Below are positions 26,570 to 34,383 of a stretch of DNA of 64,000 nucleotides, piece by piece. The DNA lies in assembly GCF_024509525.1 (NCBI RefSeq), contig NZ_JAMWEM010000006.1:91132-155131 (forward strand), written 5' to 3'. The DNA comes from Streptococcus suis (GTDB lineage Bacteria; Bacillota; Bacilli; Lactobacillales; Streptococcaceae). How positions within the stretch are numbered: the first letter of the stretch is position 1; every line of letters starts with the position of its first letter. Below the pieces are notes generated by a model, which did no database searches, was not told the DNA's origin, and saw nothing but the letters and a program-made list of their open reading frames with translations. The position numbers were made by a program, and so were the translations under genes.

Positions 26570-26679
26570 GAGAAGGCCTCCTTGTTTTGTGTTGTTTCTA
26601 TAACACAATTCTACAACTATAACAAAACCCTGTCAAGTATTTTTATAAAAAATACGGGAAACCGCACTATCTGTTCCCC

Positions 26680-26896
26680 ATTTTTATTATATGTCTTTCA
26701 GCACTAGGAAGTGAGCTGCAGGTTGCTTCAATAGTCCAGCGGACTGGTGAAGGTTGGAAATCATACTTACGACAGTAAGTAACGTTCGTATAGTACAGCA
26801 AAGCGAGTTCAAATAATCACAAATTATTTGAAATTGGAAATAAGGAAACAGAGTTTCCTCATACGTCGACGTAATAAAAGATAAACTGAAAGACTA
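26680..26896. repeat. BOX-like repeat element, copy 1
   Basis: About 200 bp without coding capacity. It contains CTAGGAAG, GCAGGTTGCTTCAA, TACTTACGACAGTAAGTAA and ACAGCAAAGCGA in the same order as BOX elements of Streptococcus pneumoniae (CTAGGAAG, GCAGGTTGCT, the ACTGACGAAGTCAGT hairpin, GGCAAGGCGA). Termini GTCTTTCAG (26693-26701) and CTGAAAGAC (26886-26894) form a perfect 9-bp inverted repeat. The right end overlaps the carbonic anhydrase stop codon. A related copy lies at 40450-40669. Confidence 0.7.
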
Positions 26897-27388
26897 GATA
26901 ACTTCCGTCATACGACCCGTATCCACATCATAAACCGCACCAAAAATCTCAACATCGTCGGGGATGAGCGGAGATTGTTTCAAGAGAGCTATATCCTCCC
27001 GCACACTTTCCTCAATGTCTGTAAAAGGAAGAAAGTCCTGACCAGCCACATCCACTCCCAAATCCCGCTTGAGTTGGTCCGCAAAGTCTTCATTGGTAAA
27101 GGTCTGGGCACCGCAATCTGTATGGTGAAGTACCACGATTTCCCGTGTACCAAGTTGCTGCTGGGAAATGACCAGCGAACGAATCACGTCCTCTGTCACA
27201 CGCCCACCTGCGTTCCGCAAAATGTGGGCATCACCCAGAGCCAGGCCCAAGACCTGCGCCACGTGAAGCCGTGAGTCCATACAGGTCACGATAGCCACCT
27301 TGGTTTTGGGCTTGAGCGGCAGGTGATATGTACCATGCAGGTCAACATAGGCCTTGTTGGCCTTCATAAAGTTTTGAAAATAAGACAT
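26894..27388 (-). CDS. Beta-class carbonic anhydrase
   Basis: The 164-residue enzyme hydrates CO2 to bicarbonate. Zinc ligands are Cys36 in the CMDSR motif, His89 and Cys92 in HHTDCG, and Asp38/Arg40 form the catalytic dyad. It is short, like other streptococcal beta enzymes, which are needed for growth in air-level CO2. A perfect 21-bp palindrome lies 23 bp upstream of the ATG. The stop codon lies at the edge of the BOX-like element. Confidence 0.92.
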   Translation of the reverse strand: MSYFQNFMKANKAYVDLHGTYHLPLKPKTKVAIVTCMDSRLHVAQVLGLALGDAHILRNAGGRVTEDVIRSLVISQQQLGTREIVVLHHTDCGAQTFTNEDFADQLKRDLGVDVAGQDFLPFTDIEESVREDIALLKQSPLIPDDVEIFGAVYDVDTGRMTEVI

Positions 27389-27410
27389 AGGACCTCCTTG
27401 TCTGATGAGA

Positions 27411-27431
27411 ATTTCTGAAATTTTCAGAAAT
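27411..27431. promoter_or_regulatory. Perfect 21-bp palindrome upstream of carbonic anhydrase
   Basis: ATTTCTGAAA, a central T and TTTCAGAAAT are exact inverses. It lies between radA and the carbonic anhydrase start, in the likely leader or promoter. It has no T run, so an operator is more likely than a terminator. No known consensus was matched. Confidence 0.5.
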
Positions 27432-27471
27432 AGGTTAGACCTAGCTTATCACATTCCCGACCATTTGTCGC

Positions 27472-27499
27472 AAAAAGAGGAGCGACTAGCTGTCACTCC
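27472..27499 (-). terminator. Terminator of the dut-radA operon
   Basis: GGAGTGAC and GTCGCTCC pair with one G-T on the minus strand around loop AGCTA, then TCTTTTT. Confidence 0.75.
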
Positions 27500-27510
27500 C
27501 GAACTTTTAC

Positions 27511-28878
27511 CTACTTAAATACTTTCTGTAAGACTTCGCCAATGGTGGTCACGCCGATAACCGTGATTTCCTTGGGTACCTTGATTCCTGTCAGGGAATT
27601 TTTGGGAGCATAGACCTTGGTAAAGCCCAATTTGGCGGCTTCGTTAATCCGTTGCTCAATTCGATTGACGCGGCGGATTTCACCTGTCAGGCCGATTTCG
27701 CCTATAAAGCACTCTTGTGGGTTGGTTGGCTTGTCCTTGTAACTGGAGGCAAGGGCAACTGCGACTGCCAGGTCAATAGCTGGCTCATCCAGTTTGACAC
27801 CGCCTGCTGACTTGAGGTAGGCATCTTGGTTTTGGAGGAGCAGGCCTGCCCGTTTTTCCAAAACCGCCATAATCAAGCTGGCGCGGTTGAAATCCAGTCC
27901 TGTCGTGGTCCGCTTGGCATTGCCAAACATGGTCGGCGTCACCAAAGCCTGCACTTCGGCAAGGATAGGGCGGGTGCCCTCCATGGTCACGACAATCGCA
28001 GAGCCAGTCGCTCCGTCCAGACGCTCTTCCAGAAAGACCTCACTTGGATCGAGAACTTCGACCAAACCCTGTGACTGCATTTCAAAAATGCCGATTTCAT
28101 TGGTGGAGCCGAAGCGGTTTTTGACCGCCCGCAAGATACGGAAGGTGTGCTGCCGCTCGCCCTCAAAATAAAGAACGGTGTCCACCATGTGCTCCAAGGT
28201 CCGCGGTCCAGCCAGGGTGCCTTCCTTAGTCATGTGGCCGACGATAAAGGTTGCGATGTTGTTGGTCTTGGCAATCTGCATGAGTTCATTGGTCACTTCA
28301 CGGACCTGACTGACAGAGCCTTGCACGCTAGAAATGTCAGGGCTCATAATGGTCTGGATAGAGTCGATAATCAGGAAATCTGGCTTGATTTTCTCAATCT
28401 CGGTCCGAATGCTCTGCATATTGGTCTCCGCATAGAGATAGAACTCGCTGTCAATGTCGCCCAAACGCTCGGCACGGAGCTTAATCTGCTGGGCAGACTC
28501 TTCCCCCGACACGTAGAGGACCGTACCGATAGTCGAAAGTTGGGTGGATACTTGCAGGAGCAAGGTGGACTTGCCAATCCCTGGATCGCCTCCGATCAGG
28601 ACCAGACTTCCCGGCACCACGCCACCACCGAGGACGCGGTTGAACTCTTCCATGTTGGTCTTGGTGCGGGCCACTTGAATGGACGACACTTCATTGAGCT
28701 TCATGGGACGGGTCTTCTCACCTGTCAAGCTGACCCGCTCGTTCTTGACTTCCGCGACTTCCACTTCCTCGACAAAGCTAGACCAGGAGCCACAGTTGGG
28801 GCAACGGCCCAGATACTTGGGCGAGTGGTACTCGCAGGATTGACAGACAAAGGTTGTTTTTTTCTTAGCGATGGTCAT
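27511..28878 (-). CDS. radA: DNA repair protein RadA
   Basis: RadA is a RecA-like, DnaB-type hexameric helicase that promotes branch migration and, in streptococci, natural transformation. It has an N-terminal zinc finger (Cys12, 15, 26, 29), a Walker [11 protein letters not shown] at about 96-105, the KNRFGS motif, and a C-terminal Lon-protease-like domain (from about residue 285). The 455-residue length is complete. It starts six nt after dut. Confidence 0.95.
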   Translation of the reverse strand: MTIAKKKTTFVCQSCEYHSPKYLGRCPNCGSWSSFVEEVEVAEVKNERVSLTGEKTRPMKLNEVSSIQVARTKTNMEEFNRVLGGGVVPGSLVLIGGDPGIGKSTLLLQVSTQLSTIGTVLYVSGEESAQQIKLRAERLGDIDSEFYLYAETNMQSIRTEIEKIKPDFLIIDSIQTIMSPDISSVQGSVSQVREVTNELMQIAKTNNIATFIVGHMTKEGTLAGPRTLEHMVDTVLYFEGERQHTFRILRAVKNRFGSTNEIGIFEMQSQGLVEVLDPSEVFLEERLDGATGSAIVVTMEGTRPILAEVQALVTPTMFGNAKRTTTGLDFNRASLIMAVLEKRAGLLLQNQDAYLKSAGGVKLDEPAIDLAVAVALASSYKDKPTNPQECFIGEIGLTGEIRRVNRIEQRINEAAKLGFTKVYAPKNSLTGIKVPKEITVIGVTTIGEVLQKVFK

Positions 28879-28884
28879 TTCCTC

Positions 28885-29328
28885 CTATTTCCCCGTCGAG
28901 CCAAATCCACCTGTCCGAACGCCGTCGGCCTGGTCGCCGTCAGCCAAGAGGAAGGGGGCAAAAACAGCCTGCACAATTCGCTCGCCAGCTTCCACCACGA
29001 CGGTTTCCTCGGTGATATTTCGCATCTGGGCAAAGATATGACCTTCATTGGCTGGATTGCCATAGTAGTCGCCGTCGATAACTCCAACCGAGTTAATCAG
29101 AACCAAGCCTTTCTTGCGAGGATTGGACGAGCGATCGTAGAGATAGAGGACTTCGTTTGCCTGCATATAGGCCTTAACGCCTGTTGGCACTAGCTTAATC
29201 TCACCTGGCTCCAAGCTGACCGTCTCCGCAGCTTTCAGGTCGTAACCTGCGGCATGAGCAGTCTCACGTTTTGGCAATAAGTTTTCATCAGTAAACTGGC
29301 TGACCAGTTCGAATCCACGGATTTTCAT
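28885..29328 (-). CDS. dut: dUTP diphosphatase
   Basis: The trimeric dUTPase hydrolyses dUTP to dUMP, keeping uracil out of DNA. Conserved motifs are AAGYDLKAAE (1), DRSSNPRKKGL (2), GVIDGDYYGNP (3, with the catalytic Asp and Tyr), GERIVQAVF (4) and the mobile C-terminal RTGGFGSTG (5). The length of 147 is typical. It lies between the RhuM-family gene and radA. Confidence 0.95.
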   Translation of the reverse strand: MKIRGFELVSQFTDENLLPKRETAHAAGYDLKAAETVSLEPGEIKLVPTGVKAYMQANEVLYLYDRSSNPRKKGLVLINSVGVIDGDYYGNPANEGHIFAQMRNITEETVVVEAGERIVQAVFAPFLLADGDQADGVRTGGFGSTGK

Positions 29329-29346
29329 ATTTTTCCTTTCGAGTGC

Positions 29347-30333
29347 TTATTTTGAAGATAAATCTTCTAGTAATTTTTCAAAATCAGAATTTATCTTTTG
29401 GGTCTTATTAAAAATTGCATATTCTGATTTAGCTTTGTCTTTGGCAGCCTGACTAGTAATCTGACCCTGCCCCTCTAAAAGCTCATAGTCTTGAAAGGCT
29501 AAAAATCGGTCAATGCTATCTGCCAAATCTTGCATGGTCTGGATCTTTCCTTGCTCAATTTGTCGCTCCAGATAGTCAAAGTAGCCCGAAATACTACGTT
29601 CCAGCGAACGAATTTCCTTTTCGTTCAGATAATTTTTAGCCACAAGAGCATCCGATTGCAAAATACGTCCATCAGGAGAGTGTTTCCAGGTTACCAACCC
29701 CATATTTACTTTGGTGTGGTCCGCCTTTTCATAAATAATTTCTGCAGCTGTTTTACCTGTAATCGCATAATGAAATTTATTTTGCACATGAGCATAGAAT
29801 TGTTTGGTCACCAAGCTATTAACATCGTAATCAATCGCAATCTCCGCAAAAATATCTGTGATTTGTAACCAGATTCGTCGTTCACTAGCACGGATAGAAC
29901 GAACTCGTTCTAAAAGCTCACGGAAATAGTCTTTTTCCAACAAGTTTTCGCCTTGCTTTAAACGCTCATCATCCATGGCAAAACCTTTAATCATGTATTC
30001 TCGAAGTACAGTCGTTGCCCACTGCCTAAACTTAGTAGCCTTTTGAGAATTGACACGGTAACCGACGGAAATGATGGCATCGAGATTGTAATAACTAGTC
30101 AGATAATTTTTACCATCACTTGCAGTTGTTTCCATTTTGGAAATAACTGAATGCTCATCTAGTTCGCCTTCTTCAAAAATATTTTTCAAATGTTTGCTGA
30201 TAGCTGGTACACCAACATCAAACAATCTTGCCATTTCCTTTTGACTGGCCCAAATCGTCTCATCGCTGACAATGACACTAGCCTTTTCTTGATCATTTTC
30301 TGCTCGGTAAATTAAAAATTGTAATTCCTTCAT
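29347..30333 (-). CDS. RhuM-family protein
   Basis: The 328-residue protein matches the RhuM (virulence protein RhuM) family: an N-terminal DNA-binding-like part with IWASQKEMARLFDVGVPAISKHLKNIFEEGEL, the typical SYYNLDAIISVGYRVNS, and FRQWATTVLREYMIKGF. The function is undefined; relatives lie on pathogenicity islands, near restriction systems and in prophages. It is A+T-richer than dut and radA yet fits their operon with 18-nt gaps on both sides, pointing to acquisition without disrupting transcription. Confidence 0.85.
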   Translation of the reverse strand: MKELQFLIYRAENDQEKASVIVSDETIWASQKEMARLFDVGVPAISKHLKNIFEEGELDEHSVISKMETTASDGKNYLTSYYNLDAIISVGYRVNSQKATKFRQWATTVLREYMIKGFAMDDERLKQGENLLEKDYFRELLERVRSIRASERRIWLQITDIFAEIAIDYDVNSLVTKQFYAHVQNKFHYAITGKTAAEIIYEKADHTKVNMGLVTWKHSPDGRILQSDALVAKNYLNEKEIRSLERSISGYFDYLERQIEQGKIQTMQDLADSIDRFLAFQDYELLEGQGQITSQAAKDKAKSEYAIFNKTQKINSDFEKLLEDLSSK

Positions 30334-30351
30334 ATTTGCCTCTTTGGTTAT

Positions 30352-30888
30352 TTAGGGCTCACTCCCTACTACAAATTCATTCGCATTTTTCGTCACAAAT
30401 GCAAAAAGTGTTGTTAAGGGGAAGGCATACTCGTCATCAAAGCAGTCTGCACGTAGCCACACGTCTTGGTCAACCTTGCGAAGATAGACACTACGAGGGA
30501 AGGTAAACTCTTTCTCCAACTGAGGCGACAGCAGGCAAATGGCTCCGTCTGGTGATTTTCCTTGGGAGAGTACAATATCCTGGCTAACTTCCTGTTCCAA
30601 CAAGGCCAACCGAAGATAAACTCCCAGAGGAGCTGGTGGTAATTGATAACCCATCTCCACGGCTCTCTCCTCTATCTGAGGAGCAGTTGCTTCCCTAGCA
30701 AATCCCATGTCGGCTAGACTGACAATCTCAACCAAACACTTCTGTTTCTCCACCACTTCTTGATAAGTGGGGTGAGCTAGGTAGGTCTTAAAATAATCAT
30801 TCACCAAAATCCCCTTATCATCTAAGTAGGCAAGGATTTCTTCTTTTTTCAGGGGAAACAATTCAACCCGAACGCTCTGTCTTTTCAT
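30352..30888 (-). CDS. Hypothetical protein, probably leaderless (178 aa)
   Basis: I do not recognise the domain. The soluble protein contains KKEEILAYLDDKGILVNDYFKTYLA, a helical IVSLADMGFAREATAPQIEERAVEMG segment, and a beta-rich C-terminal half (GAICLLSPQLEKEF). A protein in the equivalent position between dut and radA is known in pneumococcus. The promoter TATAAT ends seven nt before the ATG at 30888, so the transcript would begin at the start codon. It heads an operon with the RhuM gene, dut and radA. An upstream extension to 30930 would cross the promoter. Confidence 0.7.
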   Translation of the reverse strand: MKRQSVRVELFPLKKEEILAYLDDKGILVNDYFKTYLAHPTYQEVVEKQKCLVEIVSLADMGFAREATAPQIEERAVEMGYQLPPAPLGVYLRLALLEQEVSQDIVLSQGKSPDGAICLLSPQLEKEFTFPRSVYLRKVDQDVWLRADCFDDEYAFPLTTLFAFVTKNANEFVVGSEP

Positions 30889-30894
30889 AGGTCT

Positions 30895-30922
30895 ATTATA
30901 CAGGAAATACAGGGTAAAGCAA
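30895..30922 (-). promoter_or_regulatory. Promoter giving a leaderless mRNA
   Basis: On the minus strand TTGCTT (30917-30922), a 16-bp spacer and TATAAT (30895-30900). The usual +1, seven bases on, is the A of the ATG at 30888; no ribosome-binding site exists. Confidence 0.65.
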
Positions 30923-30949
30923 AACTCCAACCTAGTGGCTGGAGTTTTT
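30921..30949. terminator. Terminator after the ABC fragment
   Basis: AAAACTCCA.CC and GG.TGGAGTTTT form a stem with one mismatch around TAGT. T runs are present on both strands. It overlaps the -35 region of the leaderless promoter. Confidence 0.65.
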
Positions 30950-30951
30950 GT

Positions 30952-31062
30952 CTATTCAAACACAAACTGGTTGTGGTAGAGTTCGGCGTAGAAGCCATTG
31001 AGTTTGAGGAGCTGGCTGTGGTTGCCTTGCTCGATCACCTTTCCGTCTTTGAGGACGATGAT
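30952..31062 (-). pseudogene. 3'-end fragment of an ABC exporter gene (satB-like)
   Basis: On the minus strand about 36 codons plus a TAG stop encode the last residues of an ABC exporter, from the [18 protein letters not shown] region to the YHNQFVFE end. The DNA differs from the end of the intact gene at 34384-34494 by about seven of 108 bases. Similarity stops abruptly at 31062, next to an unrelated DUF454 gene, so no start or ATPase core remains. It is a deletion or recombination scar of a duplicated or displaced copy. Confidence 0.85.
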
Positions 31063-31080
31063 CAACCCTTAAATCTGACT

Positions 31081-31440
31081 TTATTTCTCCGGTATGACCC
31101 AAAACAAATAGTAAGTGATGAAGATTGTTAATAGTCCCAGTCCTATTTTGACCAATAAAATAGGAGCCAGCCAGATAGAAATTGCCATGAGTAAGTAAAT
31201 TTGCCAGATGATTTGCTTTTTTCGTTTACGGGAAATGGATTTGGTCTCAACGTAATCAGCTACGTAAAATTGATAAATTTTTGTATTGCGTAGCCATTTT
31301 TCAAACCTTTTTGAACTTCTCGCAAAGCAAAAACCAGCTAAAAGTAAAAAAGGGGTTGTCGGAACTATCGGCAAAACAATCCCAATGACACCAAGCATCA
31401 AACTAACAAAACCAAATACTAGATAGAATATTCTCTGCAT
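31081..31440 (-). CDS. DUF454 (YbaN-family) membrane protein
   Basis: The 119-residue protein carries the DUF454 signature GVIGIVLPIVPTTPFLLLAGFCFARSS-type stretch near residues 17-43, then KWLRNTKIYQFYVADYVE, and two C-terminal hydrophobic segments. The family consists of small inner-membrane proteins of unknown function. A TATA-like box lies just before the start. It is a lone gene next to the ABC fragment and divergent from the FMN reductase operon. Confidence 0.85.
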   Translation of the reverse strand: MQRIFYLVFGFVSLMLGVIGIVLPIVPTTPFLLLAGFCFARSSKRFEKWLRNTKIYQFYVADYVETKSISRKRKKQIIWQIYLLMAISIWLAPILLVKIGLGLLTIFITYYLFWVIPEK

Positions 31441-31495
31441 ACTAATATTATACCAAAAGAACTCGTGAATTTTTGAACAATTTTATCACATTTTC

Positions 31496-31533
31496 AGAAA
31501 ACGCTTGCATTTTATTGAATAAACGGGTATGAT
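31496..31533 (+). promoter_or_regulatory. Promoter and cre site of the FMN reductase operon
   Basis: TTGCAT (31505-31510), 17 bp and TATGAT (31528-31533). AGAAAACGCTTGCA at 31496-31509 matches the CcpA cre consensus TGWAARCGYTWNCA at 13 of 14 positions and covers the -35, predicting catabolite repression. Confidence 0.6.
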
Positions 31534-31567
31534 AAAAGTACCAAATTTAGGAAAGAGAGAAGACGCT

Positions 31568-32170
31568 ATGAAACTTCTAGGACTGGTCGGAACAAACTCC
31601 GCTCGCTCAACCAACCGCAAACTCTTGCAGTACATTGAACAGCACTTCGCTGATAAGGCAGATATCGAACTGGTTGAAATCAAGGAACTCCCAATCTTCA
31701 ATAAACCAGCCAATCGAGAATTACCAGAAATTGTCAAAGAATTGGTCGCAAAAATTGAGGCTGCTGACGGAGTCATTATCGGAACTCCCGAATATGACCA
31801 CTCTATTCCAGCTGTCCTTATGAATGCCCTTGCTTGGGTATCATACGGTGTCTATCCACTATTAAACAAACCAGTTATGATTACTGGTGCTTCTTATGGA
31901 ACACTTGGTTCCTCTCGTGCCCAACTACAGCTACGTCAAATTCTCAACGCTCCTGAACTCAAGGCCACTGTCTTGCCAGATGAATTTTTATTGTCACATT
32001 CCTTGCAAGCCTTTGATGCCAATGGGGAGCTCATTGATTTAGAAACTAGTCAAAAACTGGATGCCATCTTTGATGACTTCCGCCTCTTTGTCACCATGAC
32101 TGGCAAGTTGTCTAACGCAAAAAAATTACTCCAAAAAGAAGCTGAAAACTTCGATTGGGAAAACCTGTAA
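31568..32170 (+). CDS. NADPH-dependent FMN reductase family protein
   Basis: A 200-residue flavodoxin-like reductase. The FMN phosphate-binding loop is [13 protein letters not shown] near residues 7-19; the second loop is [22 protein letters not shown], and [13 protein letters not shown] completes the flavin pocket. Members reduce FMN, quinones or azo compounds. The ATG at 31568 gives the standard [11 protein letters not shown] start. It lies 14 nt before a second reductase gene, followed by a formate/nitrite-type channel. Confidence 0.87.
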   Translation: MKLLGLVGTNSARSTNRKLLQYIEQHFADKADIELVEIKELPIFNKPANRELPEIVKELVAKIEAADGVIIGTPEYDHSIPAVLMNALAWVSYGVYPLLNKPVMITGASYGTLGSSRAQLQLRQILNAPELKATVLPDEFLLSHSLQAFDANGELIDLETSQKLDAIFDDFRLFVTMTGKLSNAKKLLQKEAENFDWENL

Positions 32171-32184
32171 GAGAGGAATATACT

Positions 32185-33420
32185 ATGAAATTTGTCGGAA
32201 TTGTTGGATCAAATGCAGATCAATCTTATAACCGTATGCTATTGCAATTCATTCAACGCCACTTTAAAGTGAAGTTTGAACTAGAACTTTTGGAAATCAA
32301 AGATGTTCCAATGTTCAATCAGGACGAAGACCAGTCTGATTGTTTTGCAATTCAATACCTTTACAACAAAATCACCCGTGCTGACGGGGTCATTATTGCT
32401 ACCCCTGAGCACAATCATACCATTACCCCTGCCCTTAAGAGTACTCTGGAATGGCTCAGCTTTAATTTGCACCCATTCGAAAATAAACCAGTTATGATTA
32501 TCGGGGCATCTTACTACGATCAAGGAACTTCTCGTGCCCAAGTTCACCTACGGAAAATTTTAGATGCACCAGGTGTCAATGCTTACACACTACCAGGTAA
32601 TGAATTCCTCCTTGGTAAGGCCAAAGAAGCTTTTGACGATAAGGGCAATATCATCAATGAAGGCACCGTGAAATTCTTAGAAAGCTGTCTAGACAACTTT
32701 ATCAACTATGTCGGTGTTGTATCCAAATTGAAAAAACCAAAACCAATCGCACCAGAAGATTTAGACTGTACCAAACCAATCGCAACGACCATCACTGGTG
32801 TGGATCCCGATGATCCAGATTGGCTAGAAAAGGCTTCTAAATTGGTTAACGCAGTTGAGGGAGATACCTATGTTAAACTGGACAATGGTCTGTTGACCGT
32901 TAACCAACTCAATATGTTCCTCAATGCGATGCCATTTGAATTGACCTATGCAGATGATAATAACCAGTTCCTCTACTACAACAATAGTCACCAAGAACCT
33001 GATACCATGTTGGGTAAACGGGTACTTGCTCAAGTAGGAAATCGCCTGTCAACTGTCCACGGTACGCTACCTCCTGCCCGCATGAAGAATGTTGAATGGG
33101 TTGTCGGTACCTTGCGTAATGGTAACCAGGAATATGTTCGTACCATTGTACCCGGTACCCCTGCTGAAATTATCAACACCCACAACTACCAAGCTATGTA
33201 CTATCCTGACGGATCCTACGCTGGTATCAATGAAATTATCTTTAATTTCAAACCATGGCTAGATTGGTATCTTGAAGCTACTGGTCAACGCTTGGTTGGT
33301 GGTTCGGGAACTGCCGCAGCTCCTGCACATGTTGACGCAACCTCTGGTGCATCAGATGCTGGTAGTGCCCCTGCTACTTCCACACCGACAGATGCAGATT
33401 CTGGTGCATCCGCTCACTAA
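32185..33420 (+). CDS. FMN reductase fused to a PAS-like (DUF438-type) domain
   Basis: Residues 1-185 repeat the flavodoxin-like reductase fold of the upstream gene ([41 protein letters not shown]). After a linker, residues about 235-370 resemble the PAS domain at the end of DUF438 proteins: [30 protein letters not shown] and [15 protein letters not shown]. The last 40 residues are a low-complexity Ala/Ser/Thr/Pro/Asp tail. At 411 residues it is about twice the single-domain length. The PAS part may sense a ligand or redox state. Confidence 0.8.
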   Translation: MKFVGIVGSNADQSYNRMLLQFIQRHFKVKFELELLEIKDVPMFNQDEDQSDCFAIQYLYNKITRADGVIIATPEHNHTITPALKSTLEWLSFNLHPFENKPVMIIGASYYDQGTSRAQVHLRKILDAPGVNAYTLPGNEFLLGKAKEAFDDKGNIINEGTVKFLESCLDNFINYVGVVSKLKKPKPIAPEDLDCTKPIATTITGVDPDDPDWLEKASKLVNAVEGDTYVKLDNGLLTVNQLNMFLNAMPFELTYADDNNQFLYYNNSHQEPDTMLGKRVLAQVGNRLSTVHGTLPPARMKNVEWVVGTLRNGNQEYVRTIVPGTPAEIINTHNYQAMYYPDGSYAGINEIIFNFKPWLDWYLEATGQRLVGGSGTAAAPAHVDATSGASDAGSAPATSTPTDADSGASAH

Positions 33421-33432
33421 TCGTTCACATAT

Positions 33433-33462
33433 AGTGGGAAGAACTCTTCCCACTTTATTTTT
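33433..33462 (+). terminator. Hairpin between reductase and FNT genes
   Basis: AGTGGGAAG-AACT-CTTCCCACT followed by TTTATTTTT is a strong terminator-like hairpin inside the apparent operon. It probably attenuates expression of the downstream channel. Confidence 0.8.
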
Positions 33463-33500
33463 CAAACAAAACATTGATCATGATTTCACAAGGAGTTCCT

Positions 33501-34295
33501 ATGTCACCATTTCAAGAAAAAATTTCAGCTGCAGTTTCAAAAAAAGAAGCCCTTTTTGACGAAAGTCTAGGCCGCTATGCCTTGCGTTCTATGTATGCAG
33601 GAGCCTACCTGACTATGTCAACAGCTGTCGGTATTATCGGAGCAGACGTTATTGCCAGTCAATTTCCAAGTTTGTCGCGCTTTGTCTTTACCTTCATCTT
33701 TGCTATTGGGCTGGTTTTTGTTCTTATTTTTGGTGGTGAATTAGCCACTTCTAACATGATGTATCTCACAACTGGTGCCTACTATAAGCAAATTAGCTGG
33801 AAAAAAGTGACACAGATGCTGCTATACTGTACTTTCTTTAACTTTGTAGGCGCTACTATTCTAGCCTGGCTCTTCAATCAGTCCTTCTCCTACCTCAATC
33901 TCTCTGATAAGAGCTTTGTCGTCAATGCCGTTACCATCAAACTTGGAAAATCTGACTGGAGTAATTTTATTGAAGGGATTACGGCTAATATGTTTGTAAA
34001 TATGGCAATCCTTGGCTTCATGCTCATCAAAGAACAGTCTGCTAAGTTCTTTGTCATCATTTCCTCCATTTTTATGTTCGTTTTCCTCATCAATGAGCAT
34101 CTGGTCGCCAATTTCGCATCTTTCATGCTCCTAGCTTTTAACGCTACTCGAAGCAATGTCGAAGCCTTCAATATGATCAATATCCTTCGTCAATGGATTG
34201 TGGTCTTTTTTGGAAATTGGCTCGGAGCCGGTCTCTTTATCGGTATCGCCTACGCTTGGCTCAATCAAACCAAAACCAACCATATTGAGCAGTAA
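33501..34295 (+). CDS. Formate/nitrite transporter (FNT) family protein
   Basis: The 264-residue protein has six predicted membrane spans. FNT landmarks include the N-terminal amphipathic AAVSKKEALFDESLGRYALRSMYAGAYL, a GGELATSNMMYLTTG stretch like the first omega loop region, and NWLGAGLFIGIAYAW at the last helix. FNT proteins are pentameric channels for formate, nitrite, hydrosulfide or lactate. AAGGAG five nt before the ATG fixes the start. Cotranscription with two flavin reductases suggests a redox-linked anion. Confidence 0.85.
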   Translation: MSPFQEKISAAVSKKEALFDESLGRYALRSMYAGAYLTMSTAVGIIGADVIASQFPSLSRFVFTFIFAIGLVFVLIFGGELATSNMMYLTTGAYYKQISWKKVTQMLLYCTFFNFVGATILAWLFNQSFSYLNLSDKSFVVNAVTIKLGKSDWSNFIEGITANMFVNMAILGFMLIKEQSAKFFVIISSIFMFVFLINEHLVANFASFMLLAFNATRSNVEAFNMINILRQWIVVFFGNWLGAGLFIGIAYAWLNQTKTNHIEQ

Positions 34296-34306
34296 GCCTA
34301 CCACAA

Positions 34307-34370
34307 AAACAGCCAAGATAAACCACGTCCTAAACGTTTAAGGATTGTGGTCTGCTTATCTTGGCTGTTT
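34307..34370. terminator. Composite bidirectional terminator
   Basis: A 15-bp outer stem (34307-34321 with 34356-34370) encloses a second hairpin, ACCAC.TCCT pairing with AGGA..GTGGT around AAACGTTT. T runs leave on both strands. It separates the converging FNT and satB genes. Confidence 0.85.
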
Positions 34371-34383
34371 ATTTTTCTATATA

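Noticed and set aside
26680..26896. Insertion sequence remnant
   Set aside because: No transposase coding capacity; word order matches BOX elements and a second copy exists at 40450.
28147..29193. A 348-codon open frame on + opposite radA and dut
   Set aside because: It is antisense to two genes with unmistakable family motifs, has no ribosome-binding site and reads as a compositional shadow.
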